A DNA stretch of 6,454 nt from Nitrososphaerales archaeon TH703 (GTDB taxonomy: Archaea > Thermoproteota > Nitrososphaeria > Nitrososphaerales > Nitrososphaeraceae): contig JAATVL010000056.1 of assembly GCA_014523525.1 (NCBI GenBank), positions 1-6,454 on the forward strand. Direction: 5' to 3'. Each line of letters opens with the position of its first letter. The first letter of the stretch is position 1. A program made the position numbers and the translations under genes. Shown piece after piece: positions 1-6,259 of this stretch. Below the pieces are notes generated by a model. The model did no database searches and was not told the origin of the DNA. It saw only the letters and a program-made list of their open reading frames with translations.

Positions 1-134
1 ACCTGGTTGCGTATAGTCTCTTTCTGCAGTTTATCGAAAGTGGAACCTAGAAGAATCACGGTGATAAACAAGGTTGCGAACAATACCAAAAACATATTAA
101 ATGGACGAAATAGTAAGGCTCTTCCTAGTCCCAA
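1..134 (-). CDS. Oligopeptide/dipeptide ABC transporter permease, N-terminal fragment (DppB type)
   Basis: Reading leftward from a TTG at 132-134, 44 complete codons plus two bases run off the window edge. The peptide begins MGLGRALLFRPFN, followed by a strongly hydrophobic helix (about residues 14-30, FLVLFATLFITVILLG) and then a polar stretch, STFDKLQKETIRNQV. A short basic N-terminus, one membrane helix and an external loop is how DppB/OppB-type inner-membrane permeases start. The gene lies downstream of, and on the same strand as, a family-5 peptide-binding protein, which is the usual partner. In-frame TAA lies two codons before the TTG, so the only other start in view is ATG at residue 14, which would cut into the hydrophobic helix; TTG is therefore preferred. 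What I see is the helix and context; the permease identity is inferred, since the diagnostic permease core lies outside the window. Confidence 0.72.
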   Translation of the reverse strand, partial: MGLGRALLFRPFNMFLVLFATLFITVILLGSTFDKLQKETIRNQ

Positions 135-257
135 TTGCTTTTACTTTATTATGTTAGCAATATATCTTAATAAATGCATCATCTTCAATCAACTCATCTT
201 CTGAGGGCCATTGCCAGGTCTACTTCTATGCATTCCAAACAAAATCGATTTAAGTTA
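135..257 (-). promoter_or_regulatory. Gap between binding-protein and permease genes with a TATA-like box
   Basis: These 123 bases separate the binding-protein stop from the permease start, which is long for an archaeal transporter operon. On the minus strand an AT-rich stretch at about 161-175 (complement of ATATCTTAATAAATG) lies 27-41 bases before the permease TTG, where an archaeal TATA box would drive a transcript with little or no leader. There is no obvious terminator hairpin or long T-tract after the binding-protein stop. The permease may therefore have its own promoter, be co-transcribed, or both. A 14-codon ATG frame (complement of 192-236) is too short to call a gene. Confidence 0.3.
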
Positions 258-2669
258 TTAAGTTAGTTTTTTGACTATAGGGTTTGGCACATTTATAAAA
301 ATACCACTATAGATATCAGGCCTTAGAGCATAATTGCTCTTTACAAATAATTTAAATTCATTTGGTCCAATAGACATTGCTTTAGTAGAGCTACCATTAA
401 TCACAATCATAAAATTCCCTTTATCATCTATCCATCTACCTTCTCCTTGAGTTATGAGATGATTATTCTTATCAAAAATAAAATATGTTAATGTTGCATT
501 ACTATCATGGTTACCACCAATAGTTACATTACCTGAAATAGCTACTGGTAAACCCCTTGTAACTATTTTTGGATATTGAACCTTTTCAAATTTCGCTAAT
601 TTTGCATTTTCATAAATAGACCAGTATCCTTTTGCGAATGGATAAGAACTATCTCTAAATGCCGTGAGGGATATTACTCTACCTGTTGGATTATAGTTCT
701 TAATTTCATAAGGTCCATTACCAATTATTGCGTGGTTATGTTCTGTTATCCATTTTATACTTGCATCATATCTCTTTATAGCCTCATCAACAGTAACTAT
801 ACCCTTTAATGGGGCAGGTACGAACCGTTCTGTTTTCATTTTTTCCAGTTCTTGCCTAATAGCCTGTGCGTGACTCGGTATTATCAAAGATAACCATTCA
901 ATGTTCTTGACGCTTGCTTCTGATCGTGTGTACGCAAAGATTCCGTTTTTTACCAATCTCTCTATTGCAGCGTTAATTTCCCAAGGAGATGTTGCCCAAA
1001 CTGAAGCAAAATCAGCTATTTCCTTCTTATCAAAATGCCAATAGTCAACGAATGAAATAACATTACTGTCATTTAGAAACTTAGTACCACGAAGATATTT
1101 TAATACAACCTGGGCCTGTGCGGCGTACTCCGGATCAAATGTAAGATCAGTTGAATTATTCTTTGATGCCCACTCATATAGAAAGTAAAGGGGATAAATT
1201 AGATCAGCCTTGTTCATAGGTTGACCATTTTGCCAGTTTGAATATACTATACGAAGGTTAACCTTGCTTTTGGATGTATTCTTTCCAACCTCATCCCATC
1301 TTTGGTTAGATGGATTCCATGTTAGAGCATCACTATCTACCGCAAGTCTCTTTTCTGGTCCCATAGTTGTAATATTCGTCCATTCATTCCTCAAAGGAAT
1401 CACTTCGCCATTATATGGATTTCTAGATGTAGCGGGATCAGAGACTAATGAGTTAATATTTGTACAGTAGATATCTTTACAACCACCAACACTATTCCAT
1501 GCCCCTTGATAAATTTCCTTTACACCAACGTTTATAGTGCTTGTATTTTTTGTTGATCTTGCATTTATGAGGGACTTACTGGTAGAAATACCTGCGCCAA
1601 AGTCATTTATTAGTCCTTTAATTGAAGAGGATGCTACATATGGATCAATATTTTGAGTTACAAAAATTCTTACAGATTCTTGTATTCCTAAAGTTACCGC
1701 CTGTCGTAATAATTCATTTCGTTCCTCTTCCGAGGTAAAATTAGAAAACGCTATTCTCTGTGTTATGCTATCTAGAGAAGAATTTTGATAGTTCCAAAAT
1801 GCCGGATTTGTCCATCCAGGCATGCTACTAAAATATGGTGCGTACATTTGAGCTGTCGTACCAGGATTGTACCTGACAAATTCAGAGGTTCCTCCGAAAG
1901 CTTCGGTATAGACTTGCCAATTTAACTCCTGTGGATCTGTGCCGTAGACTACGAGGTTTGCTTTATTTAAATCACCATAGTCTTTTTGTACGGTAAAGCC
2001 AATATTTTGAAGTTGATTTGCAAGAGTTTCACCCAAAGACTTTCTTGGTTGATCATCACTCCTTATCATAATTTTGATTAAGATGGGTGTTCCTTTGTAT
2101 GTCCATTTACCGTCTAGCTTTGTCGCACCATTTGAAATCAATGTTTTCTCGATTATATCTTTTGCAAGATTTGGATTATATTTGAAATTGTAAGACTCTA
2201 GAATTGGAATAAGAGTTTCATATTCAGGTGAGGAGATTCCAAACGGATCTATCTGGACACTTCCATAGCCATTTAGAATCTCATCTACGATAAATTCACG
2301 ATTTATCAAGTAATTTACTGCGAAACGGATTTCTTTGAATTGGAATGGATTTAATATGTTTGGATTCTTTGATGGTGCGGGATTTAACAGGAAGGCTAAT
2401 GAACCTGCATTTTTTTCATATATTTTTACATTAGTATCATTTGAAATTGATGCTACTGTTTCTAGAGGTATTCTAAAGTAGTACATGTCAAGATTTCCTG
2501 CTTTAATATCACGCAGAGCTGTATTTCCGTCCAGATATTGAATGAATCGTATGTTATCGGTATATGCACCCTTTTGACTTGACTCGAGTGCATTCATAGT
2601 TGTAAATGAAGAAACAATTACTATCAAAATCAAGGATAAAACGAGTGAGACCTTAGATATATCCGTCAA
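258..2669 (-). CDS. Extracellular solute-binding protein, family 5 (peptide type), circularly permuted, with C-terminal Ig-like domain
   Basis: 803 residues. Binds the ligand, probably peptides, outside the membrane and hands it to an ABC permease. Residues 7-22 form a hydrophobic signal peptide or anchor; there is no lipobox cysteine and no C-terminal membrane helix. Residues 38-370 carry motifs normally found in the second half of family-5 proteins (RFIQYLDGNTALRDIKAGNLD; EIRFAVNYLINREFIVDEIL at 113-132). Residues 378-695 carry first-half motifs (YNGEVIPLRNEW at 419-430; NWQNGQPMNKADLIY at 478-492; GNGPYEIKNY at 650-659). Residues 700-795 look like a beta-sandwich Ig-like domain. The only two cysteines, C397 and C402, could form a disulfide. 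Twelve N-X-S/T sequons fit an exported glycoprotein. The TTG start directly follows an in-frame TAA and is needed for the signal peptide. The family is secure; the ligand is not shown. Confidence 0.9.
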   Translation of the reverse strand: MTDISKVSLVLSLILIVIVSSFTTMNALESSQKGAYTDNIRFIQYLDGNTALRDIKAGNLDMYYFRIPLETVASISNDTNVKIYEKNAGSLAFLLNPAPSKNPNILNPFQFKEIRFAVNYLINREFIVDEILNGYGSVQIDPFGISSPEYETLIPILESYNFKYNPNLAKDIIEKTLISNGATKLDGKWTYKGTPILIKIMIRSDDQPRKSLGETLANQLQNIGFTVQKDYGDLNKANLVVYGTDPQELNWQVYTEAFGGTSEFVRYNPGTTAQMYAPYFSSMPGWTNPAFWNYQNSSLDSITQRIAFSNFTSEEERNELLRQAVTLGIQESVRIFVTQNIDPYVASSSIKGLINDFGAGISTSKSLINARSTKNTSTINVGVKEIYQGAWNSVGGCKDIYCTNINSLVSDPATSRNPYNGEVIPLRNEWTNITTMGPEKRLAVDSDALTWNPSNQRWDEVGKNTSKSKVNLRIVYSNWQNGQPMNKADLIYPLYFLYEWASKNNSTDLTFDPEYAAQAQVVLKYLRGTKFLNDSNVISFVDYWHFDKKEIADFASVWATSPWEINAAIERLVKNGIFAYTRSEASVKNIEWLSLIIPSHAQAIRQELEKMKTERFVPAPLKGIVTVDEAIKRYDASIKWITEHNHAIIGNGPYEIKNYNPTGRVISLTAFRDSSYPFAKGYWSIYENAKLAKFEKVQYPKIVTRGLPVAISGNVTIGGNHDSNATLTYFIFDKNNHLITQGEGRWIDDKGNFMIVINGSSTKAMSIGPNEFKLFVKSNYALRPDIYSGIFINVPNPIVKKLT

Positions 2670-2764
2670 TTATTTTCTGGTAAAGGTAAGAGATTTATGA
2701 ATTTTCTCAATTGAGCTGGTTTTACATAAAAACAACATAATAAAGCCATAGGTTAACTTGTTCT
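2670..2764. promoter_or_regulatory. Divergent promoter region between binding-protein gene and RibD-like gene
   Basis: Both flanking genes start here and read outward. For the minus-strand gene, the TATA-like complement of GATTTATGA (2692-2700) lies 23-31 bases before its TTG. For the plus-strand gene, CATAATAAA (2736-2744) is centred 25 bases before its ATG, with TTTACATAAA (2721-2730) as an alternative giving a short leader. Neither start has a convincing Shine-Dalgarno sequence, so short-leader or leaderless mRNAs are likely. A perfect palindrome, CTCAATTGAG, lies between the two boxes. Confidence 0.5.
2706..2715. promoter_or_regulatory. Perfect 10-base palindrome CTCAATTGAG, candidate operator
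   Basis: The sequence CTCAA-TTGAG is its own reverse complement and lies almost exactly at the midpoint of the divergent intergenic region, between the two candidate TATA boxes. A dimeric helix-turn-helix regulator bound there could act on both promoters. The symmetry does not extend into the flanking bases (T at 2705, C at 2716), so it could be chance. Confidence 0.3.
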
Positions 2765-3817
2765 ATGGCATCCACAGTCTCAAGTTATAAGAAGCAAATG
2801 TCATTATTATTAGAGGATGGAGTAATCTCAGAACAACTCTATCGTCATTTTATTAATAGAGGCTTAAAGGTTATATCACCTTCAAATGACTTTGGACTCG
2901 ATTATTTGGGTGAACTTTTACCAGAGATAGTTATCGGTGCTTCTTCAACCTATGTCAGTAAGATGAAGGTGCCGTACCAAGCTACAAGTTATGTTGCAGC
3001 AAGAACAAATGAAAGTGGGAAAGGGGTTTACATTTACAAGATTAATCATAAACCTGGTGGTGGAGTTTTATATCTAACTGGTGGTACTAGAAAACTAGGC
3101 GATAGTGTATTTGCGTCAACTCACAGAATCTTGATGGGTACAAAAGCAATGATGATAAGCGCAGATAATCTAGTTGCCAACAGAGAACAAATTTGGAATT
3201 GGCAATTTTTTGGAAACGCTATAAGAGAATCTAATCCACAAGTCTACGAGGACCTCATGAAGTTAAGAGATAAAATAAATACAAATTCAATCTTTCGTCA
3301 ATTCGTTGTAGCCAGATCTGATAGAACATTTAGAAGACTCAAGCTGGCCGATCTCTACCATAAAAACCAAATACAAATTCTGGATCCCAAAAATGGAATC
3401 AGTGTGATCTTTTTGACAAATGAATCAGGACATGATTACGCATCAAAATTAATTCCTGAATCACATCTAGTTGATTATATTGTAACGGGCAAAAACTTTG
3501 ATATGTATTCAGCGATGAACCAAGTTAGACGACTATACGACATAGATGTTATCCTTAACGACGGAGGACGTATTATGTCCAATTCTGTGCGAGACCTGGG
3601 TATACTAGGAGAAGAGAGAGTGACGCTTGAACCCTATCCAGGAGATCGGTATATTCCTCATAGTGAAAGAATTGATCCAAAATCCGTACTTGGAACAGAA
3701 GGAGCTGGAATTGATGGAGGAGAGATTAAGAATGGAATTAGGATCCACTCGACAAGAATAGGGAATGAGATCGCCAATGTATATCTATACCCACTAAACG
3801 AGGAATTGTGCATTTAG
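2765..3817 (+). CDS. Divergent RibD C-terminal-like (DHFR-fold) reductase, function unknown
   Basis: 350 residues, no signal peptide or membrane segment, so probably cytoplasmic. Residues 115-300 follow the layout of the RibD C-terminal/pyrimidine reductase domain: a helix and strand around HRILMGTKAMMISADNLVANR (120-140), a strand FRQFVVARSDR (177-187), a strand SVIFLTNES (213-221), VDYIVTGKN (236-244) and the family's glycine-containing C-terminal signature, here VILNDGGRIMSNSVRDLGIL (262-281), followed by ERVTLEPYPG. In RibD relatives this region binds NADPH and reduces a pyrimidine or folate-like substrate. The first 100 residues and the last 50 are not recognised; the usual N-terminal substrate motif of the family is not clear, and the second G of the common EGGPxLN motif is kept while E is D and P is R. 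It is divergently paired with the binding protein. The fold assignment is by eye and no substrate can be named. Confidence 0.58.
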   Translation: MASTVSSYKKQMSLLLEDGVISEQLYRHFINRGLKVISPSNDFGLDYLGELLPEIVIGASSTYVSKMKVPYQATSYVAARTNESGKGVYIYKINHKPGGGVLYLTGGTRKLGDSVFASTHRILMGTKAMMISADNLVANREQIWNWQFFGNAIRESNPQVYEDLMKLRDKINTNSIFRQFVVARSDRTFRRLKLADLYHKNQIQILDPKNGISVIFLTNESGHDYASKLIPESHLVDYIVTGKNFDMYSAMNQVRRLYDIDVILNDGGRIMSNSVRDLGILGEERVTLEPYPGDRYIPHSERIDPKSVLGTEGAGIDGGEIKNGIRIHSTRIGNEIANVYLYPLNEELCI

Positions 3818-3928
3818 CTAAAAATACGATTGTCATAATAATCTGATTACAATATGATATACAATTCAATATCAAGAATTCACAATTGGATCGAAGTTAT
3901 TCATATTTACTTGTTACATCCATTTGGA
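3818..3928. other. Convergent intergenic gap
   Basis: This AT-rich 111-base stretch lies between two converging genes. It contains a weak hairpin with 5-base arms (GATAT and ATATC around ACAATTCA, 3856-3873) and no long T-tract on either strand. The first good T-tract for the plus-strand transcript is at 3960-3967, inside the 3' end of the opposing gene. No gene or RNA was recognised. Confidence 0.4.
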
Positions 3929-5065
3929 TTATAGAGTTTTCTTATGTTTGTGTGAAACCTTTTTTTTCAGAGCATCGGTCATTTCATCAAAAAGCTTTGC
4001 CAAGTCCCAACCAATGTTGGTATAAGAAATGTTACCATGGGTGGATAATATATGTACGTCAATTTCATATCTCTTTCTGGCGCCTTGGACGCTTCTTAAT
4101 TTTATATGGCAGCGCGCTTCCTCTATATCAGGGTGAATTTTTCGCAGGAATCTGGTGATATTGGTAAATTTAGACTTAGCCAGCTCTGCGTCGAATGGTT
4201 CATCGGGTAGACCGACGATAAACATTGGAATATCTTCCTCCATCTTTTCCCCCAACAAAGCAACTATGTCTCTGTAAGTAATAATTCCCTGAATTTCATC
4301 CCATACTCTAATTATACAATAGGTAGAACCTGCATTTATCATCCTGTCGCAAACCACTTGGAGACTTTCATCGACGTTGGCAGTTATCACATCGGCATTC
4401 GCCAACCCCGAAACTTCAATGGAAAACCTATCTTGTGCGTTGTCAATACCTACTGATTTTTTACTAATTCTCTCAGAAGGTAACATTACTTTCATGATGT
4501 CAGAGGACGTTATAATACCAACTAGGCGACCGTTGTCGACTACAGGCAGATGATCAATTCTCCTCCTTTTCATTATGGATCTAGCAGCAGATACAGTCTT
4601 ATGACAATCGATGACTATCGGATCACTGGTCATTATGTTCGAAGCGACGATTCGCAGTTTACTTTCTGCCAAGTGTTTACTTATCAATTCAACAATTCGC
4701 TTAGCTGAAACTTGGCCCTCAATCTTACCATTGTGAACTACGGGTAAGGTTCTCATCCTGTAATGACTCATTATCCGTGCAGCTTCGCCAATTACACTGT
4801 CCCTGTTCAACTCGGGAATGATTTTTCCAACTAATGATGGCCTTGTGGTTGTGATGTCTTTAATTCCTATAATATCCCTGATAGTCAATACCCCTATTTT
4901 TCCTGATAACTCTATGAATACGTCGTAAGAATTGGTTTCATTAAGGGTGCTGATTATTTTTGATAGGGCCACATCCTTGGATATCATAATGGGGGGCTCC
5001 ATTAGATCTCTAACAGGTATACTACGAATTACATTCAGGTAACCATAAATTTTGCTTATTGTCAA
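3929..5065 (-). CDS. Four CBS domains fused to an HPF/RaiA-like ribosome-hibernation domain
   Basis: 378 residues, cytoplasmic. Four CBS domains lie at about 15-70, 78-130, 142-195 and 222-272. The nucleotide-ribose motif G-h-h-[ST]-x-x-D is present in three of them (G58..D64, G183..D189, G260..D266); in the second, the Asp is Arg (G117..R123). Residues 280-372 match the beta-alpha-beta-beta-beta-alpha plan of HPF/RaiA: FIVGLPD, a helix to about 310, EEARCHIKL, RKRYEIDVHIL, GNISYTN, then a helix WDLAKLFDEMTDALKKKV with a lysine/histidine-rich tail. In bacteria this fold sits in the decoding region of the small subunit and silences ribosomes. CBS pairs usually sense AMP, ADP or ATP, so an energy-gated hibernation factor is the natural inference. 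The start is TTG, the only usable start that keeps CBS1 whole, since an in-frame TAG lies two codons upstream. Divergent from GAPDH. Confidence 0.82.
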   Translation of the reverse strand: MTISKIYGYLNVIRSIPVRDLMEPPIMISKDVALSKIISTLNETNSYDVFIELSGKIGVLTIRDIIGIKDITTTRPSLVGKIIPELNRDSVIGEAARIMSHYRMRTLPVVHNGKIEGQVSAKRIVELISKHLAESKLRIVASNIMTSDPIVIDCHKTVSAARSIMKRRRIDHLPVVDNGRLVGIITSSDIMKVMLPSERISKKSVGIDNAQDRFSIEVSGLANADVITANVDESLQVVCDRMINAGSTYCIIRVWDEIQGIITYRDIVALLGEKMEEDIPMFIVGLPDEPFDAELAKSKFTNITRFLRKIHPDIEEARCHIKLRSVQGARKRYEIDVHILSTHGNISYTNIGWDLAKLFDEMTDALKKKVSHKHKKTL

Positions 5066-5175
5066 CTTCTAGGACTATATTTTCTTCGACATTAAAGGTT
5101 TTATGCAGCTCGTGTGGCATAAGGCAAGTCGATCCATCTCAATTAGTTATTATAACATCATATGAAAGATTAATT
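5066..5175. promoter_or_regulatory. Divergent promoter region between CBS-HPF gene and GAPDH gene
   Basis: For GAPDH, TTATTATAA (5147-5155) is centred 25 bases before the ATG, the position expected for a leaderless or short-leader archaeal transcript. For the minus-strand gene, the complement of ATTAAAGG (5091-5098) lies 26-33 bases before its TTG. No strong Shine-Dalgarno sequence precedes either start. An inverted repeat, TTATGC-N10-GCATAA (5101-5122), lies between the two boxes. Confidence 0.5.
5101..5122. promoter_or_regulatory. Inverted repeat TTATGC-N10-GCATAA, candidate operator
   Basis: Two perfect 6-base arms are separated by 10 bases, so their centres lie 16 bases apart. The repeat lies beyond the minus-strand TATA candidate and about 25 bases upstream of the GAPDH one, where a regulator could touch both genes. 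The arms do not extend further, and similar repeats can arise by chance in AT-rich DNA. Confidence 0.25.
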
Positions 5176-6207
5176 ATGACAGCAAATATTGCGATTAATG
5201 GCTTTGGTAGAATAGGCAGGTGCTTCCTTAGAGCTGCTCTAAAAGACAAGGAGTTTCATGGGTTGGCAAGGATAGTAGCTATAAACGATCTGACTGATTC
5301 CAAGACACTCGCACACCTATTCAAATATGATTCGACATTTGGAAAATATGAAGGTAACATAGTGGCTAATAAAGATGAAATTGCCATAGACGGAAATAAA
5401 GTGAAAGTATTATCTGTAAAAGATCCTTCTGAATTACCCTGGAAAGATTTGCATATTGATCTTGTTGTTGAATCTACAGGCAAATTTAGCGATGCCAAGG
5501 CGGCAATGGAACATATAAGCGCCGGAGCCAGGAAAGTAATAATTTCAGCTCCTGCTACCAATCCCGACGCGACTATATTAATGGGAATAAATGATAAAAC
5601 GTATGATGATGATAAACACAAGATAATTTCAATGGCTTCCTGTACGACTAATTGTCTAGCGCCGGTACTCAAGACAATCAATGATAAATTTGGCATAGAA
5701 AATGGATATATGACCACTTGCCATGCATATACTAACGATCAAAGAATTTTGGACCTACCACACAAAGATCTCAGAAGAGCACGTGCCGCCATGATGTCTA
5801 TAATACCGACTACAACTGGCGCTGCAAAGGCAATTGGTTCTGTTATACCAGAACTAAATGGTAAAATGGATGGTATGGCATTAAGGGTTCCAGTAAGTAA
5901 TGGTTCCATAGTGGACATGGTTCTAACGTTAAAAAATAATGTTACTAAAGATGAGGTCAATAAAGTGTTGAAAGATTCATCAAATAGTAAGATGAAAGGC
6001 ATCATGGCGTATACAGAAGATCCTATAGTATCTTCAGACATTATCGGTGAATCACATTCTTCGATTGTAGATGGCCTTAGCACCATGGTACTTGGAGGAA
6101 ATAGCAACTTAGTTAAGGTGATGTCATGGTATGACAATGAATGGAGTTTTGCTTGCAGATTAGTTGATTTGGTGAAATTTGTCGTAAGAAAGATGCGACC
6201 TAATTAA
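5176..6207 (+). CDS. gap: Glyceraldehyde-3-phosphate dehydrogenase, bacterial type (class I)
   Basis: 343 residues, close to the usual 330-340. Converts glyceraldehyde 3-phosphate, phosphate and NAD(P)+ to 1,3-bisphosphoglycerate, reversibly, in the cytoplasm as a tetramer. The Rossmann motif INGFGRIGR is at 7-15; N37-D38 after the second strand is the arrangement that favours NAD, since Asp at this place hinders NADP. The catalytic C156 lies in SCTTNC (155-160), H183 in TTCHAYTND, phosphate-contacting residues in TTTGAA (212-217) and R237, and WYDNEW at 318-323. An unusual Met153 replaces the Asn of the common SNASCTTNC. The ATG at 5176 was chosen because the motif begins directly after it; a TTG at 5059 would add 39 unconserved residues and overlap the divergent gene. 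Most archaea use an unrelated-looking class II GAPDH, so this copy suggests lateral origin. In an autotroph it would serve gluconeogenesis. Confidence 0.97.
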   Translation: MTANIAINGFGRIGRCFLRAALKDKEFHGLARIVAINDLTDSKTLAHLFKYDSTFGKYEGNIVANKDEIAIDGNKVKVLSVKDPSELPWKDLHIDLVVESTGKFSDAKAAMEHISAGARKVIISAPATNPDATILMGINDKTYDDDKHKIISMASCTTNCLAPVLKTINDKFGIENGYMTTCHAYTNDQRILDLPHKDLRRARAAMMSIIPTTTGAAKAIGSVIPELNGKMDGMALRVPVSNGSIVDMVLTLKNNVTKDEVNKVLKDSSNSKMKGIMAYTEDPIVSSDIIGESHSSIVDGLSTMVLGGNSNLVKVMSWYDNEWSFACRLVDLVKFVVRKMRPN

Positions 6208-6259
6208 CTCGAAATAAAATGGCTTAGTAAAATAAAATAGTCAAATTGGAAAAATAAAA
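6208..6259 (-). terminator. Three T-tracts after the universal stress protein gene
   Basis: The sequence AAATAAAAT occurs three times on the plus strand (6212-6220, 6230-6238, and 6252-6260, where it reaches into the stop codon), giving ATTTTATTT three times in the minus-strand transcript just past its stop. Archaeal RNA polymerase stops at T-rich tracts without a hairpin, so this looks like a multi-tract terminator for the leftward gene. The same 52 bases offer no T-tract for the converging GAPDH transcript. Confidence 0.45.

Noticed and set aside
7..204. Plus-strand 65-codon open frame
   Set aside because: It lies opposite the permease start, which has a clear membrane helix and matching operon context; the plus-strand peptide resembles nothing.
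181..206. C/D-box-like small RNA on the minus strand (GATGATG-like box near ATGAG)
   Set aside because: The C box has a mismatch and no properly spaced D box (CTGA) follows on that strand.
1264..1470. Plus-strand 68-codon open frame
   Set aside because: Antisense shadow of the solute-binding protein gene with no recognisable features.
3886..4158. Plus-strand 90-codon open frame
   Set aside because: Mostly antisense to the HPF-like end of the CBS gene, whose protein is well supported; the composition is rich in aromatic residues as expected of a shadow frame.
5101..5140. Possible tRNA fragment (GCAAGTCGATCC resembles a T-arm)
   Set aside because: No acceptor, D or anticodon stems can be paired around it and the region is too short between the promoters.
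5059..5175. Upstream TTG start adding 39 residues to GAPDH
   Set aside because: The added residues are not part of the family, would overlap the divergent gene start by seven bases, and would cover both promoters.
5256..6137. Two minus-strand open frames (5256-5717 and 5739-6137)
   Set aside because: Both are fully antisense to GAPDH, which has every family motif.
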